Positions 1 through 6,642 of a DNA stretch of 9,169 nucleotides are shown in pieces. The stretch spans positions 1-9,169 of the forward strand of contig CAJFNB010000057.1 in assembly GCA_904393845.1 (NCBI GenBank), read 5' to 3'. Origin of the DNA: Alloclostridium intestinigallinarum. GTDB lineage: Bacteria; Bacillota; Clostridia; Christensenellales; UBA3700. A program made the position numbers and the translations under genes. The notes below the pieces were generated by a model, which saw nothing but the letters and a program-made list of their open reading frames with translations, was not told the DNA's origin and searched no databases. The stretch's first letter is position 1, and each line of letters opens with the position of its first letter.

Positions 1-1
1 C

Positions 2-118
2 GCCCAGGCGTACAGCGGCCTGGCGAGCGCGCACGGCCTGGGCGTCGGCAAGCTGGAGCTGCGCCGCATGTCGCTCGAGCAGTACTATTTCGAGCTGAAA
101 GAAAGGGGGGAGGCATGA
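2..118 (+). CDS. ABC transporter ATP-binding protein, C-terminal end only (partial)
   Basis: Only the last 38 codons are in the window; the frame is open from position 2 and stops with TGA at 116-118. The translated tail, with a segment reading MSLEQYYFELKERGEA, looks like the end of ABC-2 type ATPases of the bacitracin/lantibiotic-export kind, where a SLEEYYFEL-like stretch is common. No Walker or signature motif is visible because those lie upstream. The stop overlaps the next start in ATGA (115-118), which suggests translational coupling to a permease, the usual order for two-gene ABC exporters. The segment is GC-rich (about 46 of the first 60 bases) and favours CTG for leucine, unlike the rest of the window; see the joint at 331-360. 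The substrate cannot be inferred. Confidence 0.6.
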   Translation, partial: AQAYSGLASAHGLGVGKLELRRMSLEQYYFELKERGEA

Positions 119-843
119 TGCTGAACTATCTGAGAAGCGAATGGTACCGCATTCTGCATGGCCGCGAGATATACCTGTTCACCGGCGTGCTCTGCGCCAT
201 CGTGCTGGCGGCCAACGTGATTTTGTGGGCCATGGCGGATGTGCCGAACTTCCGCTACTCGACGGTGCGGTTCTCGCTCAGCAACCTCGTCTCCATGATG
301 GGGCTGCTGTTCCTCATGGCAGGGCTGCTCGTGTGGGTGCTGTTCGGCGACGACCTTATGTATACGAAGGAAACGCCCGACAAACGTCCCGCGCTCAAAC
401 AGCTTATCGACGCCTATGAAACCACGGGCTGTACCGTGCTCGGCTGCCAGACGGTCAAAGCGGAGGACGCCGACAAGTACGGTATGATAGACCCCGGTCC
501 CGTGAAGGGCAGATATACGCGCATTAACGGCATTGTGGAAAAACCCGCGCCGGGAACGGCTCCTTCACTGCTTGCGAGCATGGGCAGATTCGTGTTCACG
601 CCGGAAATTTTCGACGTAATAAAAACACTTAAACCGCACGATAACGGGGAAACGTATCTTACCGACGCGATAGAGATAATCGCAAAAACTTCCGGCGCGT
701 ACGCTTACGATATGGAAGGGGAGAGGTATGACGTGGGCGACAAGTTCGGCTTTGTGCGCGCTACGATAGAATACGCGCTGCGCGATAAAACGCTTTCCCC
801 CAAACTTACCCCCTATATCAGGGACCTTGCGGGCAGGCTGTAA
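115..843 (+). CDS. Chimeric ORF: start of an ABC-2 permease joined in frame to the C-terminal half of GalU
   Basis: This is one 242-residue frame built from two unrelated parts. Residues 1 to about 75 look like an ABC-2 permease: a short basic N-terminus with an SEWYR motif, a membrane helix at about 19-41 and a second at about 55-76. From about residue 76 the protein is UTP-glucose-1-phosphate uridylyltransferase: the LFGDDLM motif (76-82), KYGM (121-124), VEKP (141-144), GRFVFTPEIFD (157-167), GETYLTDAI (178-186) and RYDVGDKFGF (204-213), ending at a normal family C-terminus. GalU normally has about 290 residues. The missing N-terminal half carries the GxGTRxLP nucleotide-binding loop, so this product should not make UDP-glucose. 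The permease also lacks its remaining helices. A purine-rich site (AAAGGGGGGAGG, 102-113) precedes ATG 115 and ATG 118, and either could start. A terminator follows at 871. Probably an assembly chimera; a real deletion fusion is the alternative. Confidence 0.8.
   Translation: MMLNYLRSEWYRILHGREIYLFTGVLCAIVLAANVILWAMADVPNFRYSTVRFSLSNLVSMMGLLFLMAGLLVWVLFGDDLMYTKETPDKRPALKQLIDAYETTGCTVLGCQTVKAEDADKYGMIDPGPVKGRYTRINGIVEKPAPGTAPSLLASMGRFVFTPEIFDVIKTLKPHDNGETYLTDAIEIIAKTSGAYAYDMEGERYDVGDKFGFVRATIEYALRDKTLSPKLTPYIRDLAGRL
331..360. other. Joint between two unrelated genes
   Basis: Permease-like sequence ends and GalU-like sequence begins here, at codons for LVWVLFGDDLMY. GalU proteins usually carry AVLLGDD or AVLFGDD at this place, so the VLFGDD codons could have belonged to either parent. 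A short shared stretch of that kind is where both assemblers and illegitimate recombination tend to join molecules. Hand-counted GC is 223/360 before the joint and 260/480 after it, and leucine codon choice shifts from mostly CTG to a mix of CTT, CTC and CTG. No insertion-sequence end or target duplication is visible. Confidence 0.75.
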
Positions 844-870
844 GCGGCAATTAAGAAAAATATACTGCTA

Positions 871-894
871 GGGCGGCTTTCAAGCCGCCCTTTT
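871..894 (+). terminator. Rho-independent terminator after the galU portion
   Basis: A perfect 9-bp inverted repeat, GGGCGGCTT (871-879) and AAGCCGCCC (882-890), is followed by TTTT. It lies 28 bases after the stop at 843 and ends the plus-strand transcript. In the opposite direction the same hairpin lies beyond the end of dinB and is followed, after about nine bases, by a short T-rich stretch, so it may also help stop dinB. That second role is weaker. Confidence 0.85.
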
Positions 895-926
895 GCACGA
901 AATAAAAACGGGCGCGGGGAATGCGG

Positions 927-2168
927 TTAGCGTTTATTGAACGGGAGAAAGTCGCTGTCGCCGTCCAGGTCGTCGCACACGCACATATTTTTTATCAGCG
1001 TCGCGCTTTTAATGGAATCAAAGCCGTATTTCGAGCGGATAGCGTCTATCGAGCGCGCAAGTCCCGACGATTTTTCATCCTCTTTCTGCAACTCGAACAA
1101 ACTCGCCTGCACGGCGTCGCCTTCTTCGTTCAGGTCGAATACCGAAACGCCCAGACCCCTCAGGGGCTTGTCGCGGCCTTCGCGGTAAAAGGTGTCGAGA
1201 AGGGCGAGGCTTTCTTCCGCGATTCTTCCGGCGGAATCGGTGGCGGGGGATATGAGACATTGGCGCGAACGGTGCGTAAGGTCGTTGTAGCGCAGGGAAA
1301 CGGATATGCCCGACGCTTTGGAATTCGCCTTTCTCAGGCGCGCCGCCACCATTTCGCTGAGGGCGGTTATCACGGCGGCGCACTCGTCGCGCGAGGTCAC
1401 GTCTTTGGGCGTGGTGGTGGAGTGTCCTATGCTCTTGTGCACGCGTCCGTTATAATATTCGCGTACGTCCTCCCCCTCTTCGCCGCGCGCGTACGAAATG
1501 AGTTTCGCGCCGTTTATTCCCATCTTGCGCGCAAGCAGTTTTTCGTCCGCATTGGCAAGATCCCCTATCGTGTGTATGCCCAAAGAAAGAAGGGTGGCGT
1601 AGGTATGTCTGCCCACCATAAGCATTTCGTTTGCCGGAAGAGGCCATATTTTCTGCCTGTAATTTTCGCGCGAGATTACGGTTGTCGCGTCCGGTTTTTT
1701 CATGTCCGAGCCTAATTTTGCGAATATCTTGGTAAAAGATACTCCGACGGATATCGTCAGTCCTATCTCCTTTTTCACCCTGCGCCTAAGCTCGTCCGCT
1801 ATCTTCGCGCCCTCGCCGAACAGTTTTACCGAAGGGGTCACGTCCAGCCACCCTTCGTCTATGCCGAACGACTCCACTTTGTCGGTATATTCTTTGTATA
1901 TGTCGAAAATCTGGTTGGAAACGTCTACGTATTTTTCAAAATGCGGCGCAACCAGCTTTAAGTTAGGGCATTTGTTCATGGCGGAGTTTATCGTTTCCGC
2001 CGTCTTTACCCCGAATTTTTTCGCTATGTTGTTTTTGGCAAGAATTATACCGTGCCGCTTTTGCGGATCGCCGCACACCGCCACGGGCACTCCCTGCAGG
2101 TCGGGGCGTCCGATGCACTCAACGGATGCGTAAAAATTGTTGGCGTCGCAATGCAGAATCGTCTTCAT
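927..2168 (-). CDS. dinB: DNA polymerase IV (Y-family translesion polymerase)
   Basis: This 413-residue protein is an error-prone polymerase that copies past damaged bases. The palm opens with ILHCDANNFYASVE: D8 is the first catalytic metal ligand and Y13 sits at the sugar steric gate. The second catalytic motif, FGIDEGWLDVT, supplies D104 and E105. VGVSFTKIFAKLGSDMKKPD (142-160) is a family block leading to the helix-hairpin-helix thumb, and the little-finger domain follows at about 240-350. QASLF (354-358) matches a sliding-clamp binding motif, though it lies about 55 residues before the C-terminus. The CDANN form, with N10 in place of the usual aspartate, and GIDEGW recall a clostridial Pol IV subfamily. 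I start at ATG 2168: the ATG eight codons upstream lies ahead of the TATAAT box and has no ribosome site. It is divergent from the lipoprotein gene and shares its promoter region. Confidence 0.93.
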   Translation of the reverse strand: MKTILHCDANNFYASVECIGRPDLQGVPVAVCGDPQKRHGIILAKNNIAKKFGVKTAETINSAMNKCPNLKLVAPHFEKYVDVSNQIFDIYKEYTDKVESFGIDEGWLDVTPSVKLFGEGAKIADELRRRVKKEIGLTISVGVSFTKIFAKLGSDMKKPDATTVISRENYRQKIWPLPANEMLMVGRHTYATLLSLGIHTIGDLANADEKLLARKMGINGAKLISYARGEEGEDVREYYNGRVHKSIGHSTTTPKDVTSRDECAAVITALSEMVAARLRKANSKASGISVSLRYNDLTHRSRQCLISPATDSAGRIAEESLALLDTFYREGRDKPLRGLGVSVFDLNEEGDAVQASLFELQKEDEKSSGLARSIDAIRSKYGFDSIKSATLIKNMCVCDDLDGDSDFLPFNKR

Positions 2169-2174
2169 ACCTCT

Positions 2175-2203
2175 ATTATAGCGCGATTGCATTTGTTTGT
2201 AAA
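2175..2203 (-). promoter_or_regulatory. dinB promoter, apparently giving a leaderless transcript
   Basis: On the minus strand, TTTACA (2203-2198) and a perfect TATAAT (2180-2175) are separated by 17 bp. Only six bases (AGAGGT) lie between the -10 box and the dinB ATG at 2168, so transcription starting about seven bases past the -10 would begin at or next to the start codon. The GAGGT just before ATG has no normal spacing to act as a Shine-Dalgarno site. Confidence 0.75.
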
Positions 2204-2207
2204 CAAA
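2192..2207. promoter_or_regulatory. Inverted repeat over the dinB -35, possible operator
   Basis: TTTGTTT-GT-AAACAAA has perfect 7-bp arms around a 2-bp centre. It covers the dinB -35 box and is centred about 58 bp upstream of the expected lipoprotein transcript start. A protein bound here could block dinB and touch the divergent promoter. It does not match the Firmicute LexA box (GAAC-N4-GTTC type). The repeat is AT-rich and short, so chance is possible. Confidence 0.35.
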
Positions 2208-2221
2208 CGTATTTTATTGTA

Positions 2222-2250
2222 TTGTTATTTGCGTGCGGGTGTGTTATAAT
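2222..2250 (+). promoter_or_regulatory. Lipoprotein gene promoter with extended -10, apparently leaderless
   Basis: TTGTTA (2222-2227), a 17-bp spacer and a perfect TATAAT (2245-2250), preceded by TG at 2242-2243, form an extended -10 promoter. The start codon begins at 2258, only seven bases after the -10 box, and those seven bases (TAACAAT) contain no Shine-Dalgarno sequence. The transcript should begin at or within a base or two of the ATG. Confidence 0.75.
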
Positions 2251-2257
2251 TAACAAT

Positions 2258-5200
2258 ATGGGAAAAAAGGCGGCTATCTTAATATGTCTGCTCCTCGTCG
2301 TCGGCGGCTCGCTTCTTCTGGCGGCGTGTTCGGGTACGGAGCTGGAATCGGCATATTCCGACGTCGTGGAGGAATTCTACGGCGACGGTATGTCTTATAT
2401 TTCGCTGTACGCCGCGCCTTCGGGTGCATCCGAATTTACGGATAAACTGCGTGCGGATAAAAAGATAGTCGTGGATAACAGAATCGCCGGCTCGCACATT
2501 ACCGGGCTTTACGTCCCGGCGGGGGAGAGCGTCCGTATAACTATTCCGGCTTCCACCGTGACGTATGAATCTTCCGTGTCCGTGATAGGAAGCGACGGCG
2601 CAGAGATCCTCAACCAGCAGCTCATCCGTTCCGAAAACGTCATAACGTGCGAACAAGGCGGGATACTCCTGTTCAATATCGGCGAAAGCAGCGTAAGCGA
2701 AAATCTCAGCCCCATAGAAATCACCGTCAGCGGCGCGATGCCCGCGCCCTTTTACCGTTACGGACTCGATTCTTCGGACGAGTTGGGCGATCTGGCGGAA
2801 TACGGCGATATGCTCGTTCCCCTCGACTGCGGAAACGTGCGTTTTTATATTCCTGCGTCCGAACTTTCCGGCGTGACTTCGCTTAAAGAAGTCATGTCGT
2901 GGTGGCGTTCCGCCGCCGGTTTTGCCGCCGACGCGCTTTCCGCCGCTCGCACGGACGGCAATATCCGTCCTTTGAAAATATATTATACTTCTTCTGCCAA
3001 CGCCGAAACCGATATATCCCTGACGCAGAGCGATATGGACGGCGTATTTTCGTATAACGCCCTTACGCATACGACGGCGGGACTTTCCGTTCTGAAAAAA
3101 ATAGGCTCGGAGCTGGCGGGGGAGCGGCAGGACGGAGATCTTCTGGGCACGCTGGCGGCTTACAACGCCTATATGATGCTTAAAGACTCGTTCGTCATTT
3201 ACGACGAAAGCGGCGCTTCGGAACAGTCGGAACTGTATTTTTCCAACGGTTACGCCGTACTTGAAAAAATGATGTCGGGAGTCAGCGACAATCCCGTTCT
3301 CGACGTTATGCTGTGTCTTATGCACAGCGGAGGGACGGAGCTTTCCAACGATTTCATATCGCGCTTTACTTCCGGCGTGAACGCGGAAGAGATAGCGGAT
3401 AACGCCGCCGCGGCGTTCGGGGTAAACGCCTGCGCCTTTATTTCCGATATGCTGGGGGAAAGCGTAACCCCCGGCGAAGAATATGCGGAAGCGGAAGAAT
3501 ATATCCCCGTATTCAATTACTACACCCGCGCCGTGCGCGACGAAAACGAACAGAATGGTTACAAGGTCTATGCGGGGGATACCCACTACGTGGACTTTGC
3601 CGGCAAGACGATAGTGTACGGCGGAAGCGTAACCGGCATATCGGTGGAGGGCAGTAACGGCTGGGAAAAGAGGGATGACGGCTACTACTATACCGCGCTT
3701 TCGGAAAACGTGCGCGACGGTTATACTCTTACGGTAACGATAGAAGTCGGCGGCGTAAAGACGGAATACGTCTCCTACGGGGATATAAGTCTTAACGTGA
3801 ACGCCGCGTCATACAGCCTTTATACCTCGCTTCCCCTCAAAACGGAGAACGGGGCGATAACGCAGGAAGCGTTCGACGACGCCGTGGATATATACGGCGA
3901 CCATACGCCCGAATATACCCGTTCGCTTGATACGGCGGACTGCGGCGCGGGCGCATACGAAGGGGCGGAGATAGGGAGCGACACTTATACGTTCTCCGTG
4001 ACCTCGTTCAACTTCGAGGTAGAGGAAGACGGCGTCTATACGTTCAGTATGATAAATTCAGATACGGGATTCTGCTATTACCGCGTCGATTTCGGGGTGG
4101 GCGACTACGAATTTACCATGTTCGCAAATTACGTGCCCGTACCTACGCTGGGACTTTTGAGCCACACGGAGGAATTAAAGGCGGGGTACGTCTACCGCTT
4201 CGATATATATCTGTTGCAGCCGGGAATATCCAACGGACTTGAACTTTACGTTTCCAGGGACGGGGGAGAGTACGAAAAAGTGGGGGCTGAGTATATGTCC
4301 TTCCCCGGTACGTCCAAAAGCCAGCAGATGGAGTACGTCGCTCCGCAACTGTCCCTGCAAGGTCTTGCATATCCCGATACCTTGTATATGAAGGCGGATA
4401 CGTCCGCGTGGACGGGTACGGTAGGCGACGGCGCACGCGCGGTTTCCGGTGAGCAGGGGGCAGTACTCGACGGCGATCTGGGTATGTCCAGCGTATACGC
4501 GCTGGGTACGGATTCTTCGGGCAGTTATACGCTTGAATTTGCAAACACCCGCCTTGACTATGTCAGGATATACGCCGCGACGGACGGGGTGACTTATTCC
4601 GTGGAAGCGCTCAAAGACGGGTGGACGACTGTCGCAAGCGGGCTTACCGGCAACGCGGAGCTTGCGTTAAGCGGAGAGTATACTGCGATAAGACTGACGT
4701 TTACCGGCAGCGGCACTTTGAGTATACGAGAGGTGGAGGCGGGTAACACGATAGACAACTGTACTTTCGTGCCGCACACAAGCGGAGATATATGGTACGA
4801 GGGCAATTGGTCGCGTATGACGGGCGGGGTGAGCGTGAACGGAAGCGTGGCGCAGAACACGGGCGGCAACGCATATGCGGAATATAATTTTTACGGGGAT
4901 GAAGTTGCAGTTATCGCTACGACCGCGCCCGTATACGGCGACGCCGTGATATATATCGACGGGAAAAAGTATTCGGAAATTTCGCTTACTTCGGAAAATT
5001 ACGTCTACCAGGCAATCGTATTTTATGCAAAACTTGACGAAGTGGGCAATCATACGATAAGAATAGAGTCGAAGGACGGCGATACCATAAACATAGACGC
5101 TTTGGCATACTCTGAAAGCGAGTACGACCCCTCCAACGTAAGCGCGCCTTTCAATCCGTACTATCTGTTCATATTGCTGGGAATAGTGGTCGCGGGCGTG

Positions 5201-5323
5201 GCGGTGTGCGCCGTTCTGGATTACAAAGCCAAGCATAAAAAGAAGGTCGGAAAAGACGTTGCGCCGCAGGACGGCTCCGGACGCACGGAAGAAGCGGGCG
5301 AAGATAAAAAGCGGAATATCTGA
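2258..5323 (+). CDS. Large surface lipoprotein, M60/enhancin-like region plus carbohydrate-binding-type domains
   Basis: A 1021-residue envelope protein. A signal peptide with lipobox LAAC puts the lipidated cysteine at residue 24. Residues about 65-230 read like the non-catalytic front of M60/enhancin proteins: NRIAGSHITGLYVPAGE, GGILLFNIG, a GAMPAPFYRYG strand and a later MSWWRSAAGF helix. The HExxH zinc motif expected further on is absent; I find no HExxH in the protein. Residues about 560-680 (VEEDGVYTF, YYRVDF, LKAGYVYRFDIYLL) resemble a PA14-like beta fold, about 735-825 an F5/8-type sandwich, and about 840-950 a galactose-binding-type module (IWYEGNW, VIYIDGKKY, GNHTIRIES, INIDALAY). 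A membrane helix at about 968-987 and a KAKHKKK tail finish it. Start 2258 gives a normal signal peptide; the frame is open 44 codons further upstream. The domain names are pattern-based; function is probably glycan or mucin binding, unproven. Confidence 0.7.
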   Translation: MGKKAAILICLLLVVGGSLLLAACSGTELESAYSDVVEEFYGDGMSYISLYAAPSGASEFTDKLRADKKIVVDNRIAGSHITGLYVPAGESVRITIPASTVTYESSVSVIGSDGAEILNQQLIRSENVITCEQGGILLFNIGESSVSENLSPIEITVSGAMPAPFYRYGLDSSDELGDLAEYGDMLVPLDCGNVRFYIPASELSGVTSLKEVMSWWRSAAGFAADALSAARTDGNIRPLKIYYTSSANAETDISLTQSDMDGVFSYNALTHTTAGLSVLKKIGSELAGERQDGDLLGTLAAYNAYMMLKDSFVIYDESGASEQSELYFSNGYAVLEKMMSGVSDNPVLDVMLCLMHSGGTELSNDFISRFTSGVNAEEIADNAAAAFGVNACAFISDMLGESVTPGEEYAEAEEYIPVFNYYTRAVRDENEQNGYKVYAGDTHYVDFAGKTIVYGGSVTGISVEGSNGWEKRDDGYYYTALSENVRDGYTLTVTIEVGGVKTEYVSYGDISLNVNAASYSLYTSLPLKTENGAITQEAFDDAVDIYGDHTPEYTRSLDTADCGAGAYEGAEIGSDTYTFSVTSFNFEVEEDGVYTFSMINSDTGFCYYRVDFGVGDYEFTMFANYVPVPTLGLLSHTEELKAGYVYRFDIYLLQPGISNGLELYVSRDGGEYEKVGAEYMSFPGTSKSQQMEYVAPQLSLQGLAYPDTLYMKADTSAWTGTVGDGARAVSGEQGAVLDGDLGMSSVYALGTDSSGSYTLEFANTRLDYVRIYAATDGVTYSVEALKDGWTTVASGLTGNAELALSGEYTAIRLTFTGSGTLSIREVEAGNTIDNCTFVPHTSGDIWYEGNWSRMTGGVSVNGSVAQNTGGNAYAEYNFYGDEVAVIATTAPVYGDAVIYIDGKKYSEISLTSENYVYQAIVFYAKLDEVGNHTIRIESKDGDTINIDALAYSESEYDPSNVSAPFNPYYLFILLGIVVAGVAVCAVLDYKAKHKKKVGKDVAPQDGSGRTEEAGEDKKRNI

Positions 5324-5354
5324 CGCGGCTTAGGCAGGTCGCGGCATGGAAAAT

Positions 5355-5381
5355 AAAAAGGGAGGCGCGTGCCTCCTTTTT
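5355..5381. terminator. Bidirectional terminator between the lipoprotein gene and tmcAL
   Basis: A GGAGGC (5361-5366) / GCCTCC (5371-5376) stem with a GCGT loop is flanked by AAAAA on the left and TTTTT on the right. The arrangement works on both strands, matching the convergent genes that end at 5323 (plus) and 5412 (minus). Confidence 0.85.
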
Positions 5382-5411
5382 ATACGCCGTTTGCCAAAAG
5401 CAAGTGGATTT

Positions 5412-6545
5412 TCATACCAGCCGCATTTTATCGTCGTAATCGTAGGCGCAACATTTGAACAGTAAATCGGCGTTGTCGGTAACGCAGTGCGGAACGTTCA
5501 GTCTTGCCCTGTCGCGCGGACGCGTGACTGCCGGACGCGCAAGCGTACGGAGCAGGTGTCTGCTGTCACGGGCAACGGCGAGTACGTTTATGTAACCCAC
5601 GGCGCAGTCTTTCAGCACGGAGGCGGTGCAGGTGTTGCCCAACGCGATATTCATAAGCAGCCTGTTTATCCTGGCGAAAGTATAGCGTTTTGATTTTACC
5701 GAAAGCGCAAGTTCGTCCTGCGACGCGGCGCCGAGCGCGAGCTTTCTTATTTTATTGTCAAGTCCTTCTCCCATATCGAATATCCGCTTTATGTCGGACG
5801 TGAGAATTGTTTTCTTCAAAACGGCGATAAAGCCTTCAGAGGAATCCTTATTGGAAAGTACGGGAAACACGAAGTCGGGAACAGCCTGCGCCGCCTTTTC
5901 TATCTCTCCTTCGGCGGTGGCGCGGCGTATGGCTTTAGATGAAGATACGTTGCCTTCCAGAGTTTCGCTCAGGTGTGAGGAGGAAAGGCGCGGCACGGTG
6001 TAAAGCCGCATATTGCACCCGAGTTTTTCCGCCGCACGCACGTATTCTATGCCGAGCATATTGTTGGGCGAGGCGAGGACTTCCGCAACGGCGTCGTCGG
6101 CAAATTCCCGCGCGGCTCGCTGCATCGCCACGGGGTAGGAAACGCCTTCTTCAAGAATCTCTTTCACGCGTTTCTGATAGGGGATATTCGACGGGGAAGT
6201 CAGCCGTGCGGCTGCCCGTAAAAGTTCCATGTCGCCGCATTCGCTTCCGAACCAAAGTTCGTCCGCTCCGCACAGACGGGCGATTTTTACTCCGCCCAGC
6301 GCAAATATCTCCGCAGGCGCGCAGGCGTATTCGGCGGGCAGTTCCGCCACCATGTCCGCGCCGCCTTTTATTGCGTGTTCGGCGCGCGTGTATTTGTCGG
6401 CGCACGCCAGTTTGCCGCGCTGGGTCACGTTTCCGCTCATCACGCACACTATTTGTCTGCCGCCTTCGGCCTTAATTTTGCTTAAAAGGTATGCGTGCCC
6501 GTTGTGGAAAGGATTAAATTCGCATATTACCGCCGCAATTTTCAA
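5412..6545 (-). CDS. tmcAL: tRNA(Met) cytidine acetate ligase
   Basis: TmcAL (YlbM family) activates acetate with ATP to acetyl-AMP and transfers the acetyl group to C34 of elongator tRNA-Met, forming ac4C and improving AUG/AUA discrimination. The 377-residue protein opens with a nucleotidyltransferase-type site, CEFNPFHNGH (residues 8-17, with H14 and H17), followed by MSGNVTQRGK and ADMVAELPAEYACAPAE, which are family blocks. SSSKAIRRA near residue 205 matches the later conserved S-K-x-I-R motif. The start codon is TTG at 6545-6543: an in-frame TAA lies directly before it, and any later Met would delete the HNGH site. Only weak Shine-Dalgarno-like sequence precedes it (AGGA 14 bases upstream, GGGA nearer). 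The gene is divergent from pta-ackA, whose pathway produces its substrate acetate. The length is slightly short for the family (about 390-410). Confidence 0.88.
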   Translation of the reverse strand: MKIAAVICEFNPFHNGHAYLLSKIKAEGGRQIVCVMSGNVTQRGKLACADKYTRAEHAIKGGADMVAELPAEYACAPAEIFALGGVKIARLCGADELWFGSECGDMELLRAAARLTSPSNIPYQKRVKEILEEGVSYPVAMQRAAREFADDAVAEVLASPNNMLGIEYVRAAEKLGCNMRLYTVPRLSSSHLSETLEGNVSSSKAIRRATAEGEIEKAAQAVPDFVFPVLSNKDSSEGFIAVLKKTILTSDIKRIFDMGEGLDNKIRKLALGAASQDELALSVKSKRYTFARINRLLMNIALGNTCTASVLKDCAVGYINVLAVARDSRHLLRTLARPAVTRPRDRARLNVPHCVTDNADLLFKCCAYDYDDKMRLV

Positions 6546-6564
6546 TTATTTGTCCCAAATCCTT

Positions 6565-6582
6565 TTGCAAATATTCTTGCAA
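6565..6582. repeat. Paired TTGCAA palindromes in the tmcAL/pta divergent region
   Basis: TTGCAA-ATATTC-TTGCAA: two identical 6-bp palindromes whose centres are 12 bp apart, the first being the pta -35 hexamer and the second lying within the promoter spacer. Together they also form one 18-bp inverted repeat. The position suits an operator, but no known regulator motif was recognised. Confidence 0.35.
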
Positions 6583-6593
6583 TGTTATATAAT
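6565..6593 (+). promoter_or_regulatory. pta-ackA promoter
   Basis: TTGCAA (6565-6570), a 17-bp spacer and a perfect TATAAT (6588-6593) precede pta. The leader of about 40 bases ends in a strong Shine-Dalgarno site, GGAGG at 6632-6636, six bases before the GTG start. No riboswitch-like structure is apparent in the leader. Confidence 0.7.
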
Positions 6594-6594
6594 T

Positions 6595-6623
6595 AGTATA
6601 GCATTATCTCACGATAAAATAAA
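6595..6623 (-). promoter_or_regulatory. Possible tmcAL promoter
   Basis: On the minus strand TATACT (6600-6595) lies 17 bp downstream of TTTATT (6623-6618). It would leave a leader of about 40 bases before the TTG start. The -35 is poor; the region is AT-rich and other -10-like hexamers (TATAAC, AATATT) exist, so this is a weak choice. Confidence 0.3.
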
Positions 6624-6642
6624 GCGATTTCGGAGGCACAAA

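Noticed and set aside
921..1715. 264-codon plus-strand open frame opposite dinB
   Set aside because: Antisense to the conserved polymerase; no start signal and no recognisable protein.
2169..2192. Eight-codon upstream extension of dinB
   Set aside because: It contains the TATAAT promoter box, lacks a ribosome site, and adds residues not seen in the family.
2192..2207. LexA/SOS box controlling dinB
   Set aside because: The dyad arms (TTTGTTT / AAACAAA) do not match GAAC-N4-GTTC or close variants; no other candidate lies in the spacer.
2126..2257. Possible N-terminal extension of the lipoprotein
   Set aside because: It would add 44 residues before a normal type II signal peptide and would place the start upstream of the extended -10 promoter, inside the dinB gene.
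2279..3586. Long open frame of 435 codons on the minus strand inside the lipoprotein gene
   Set aside because: It is antisense to a gene with a clear signal peptide and domain patterns, has no recognisable motifs and no ribosome site, and reflects codon bias of the real gene.
6229..6642. Upstream extension of the pta frame
   Set aside because: It lies antisense to tmcAL, and the GGAGG site plus family homology fix the start at GTG 6643.
6594..6642. Riboswitch or structured leader before pta
   Set aside because: The leader is about 40 bases, too short and without a convincing stem or known motif.
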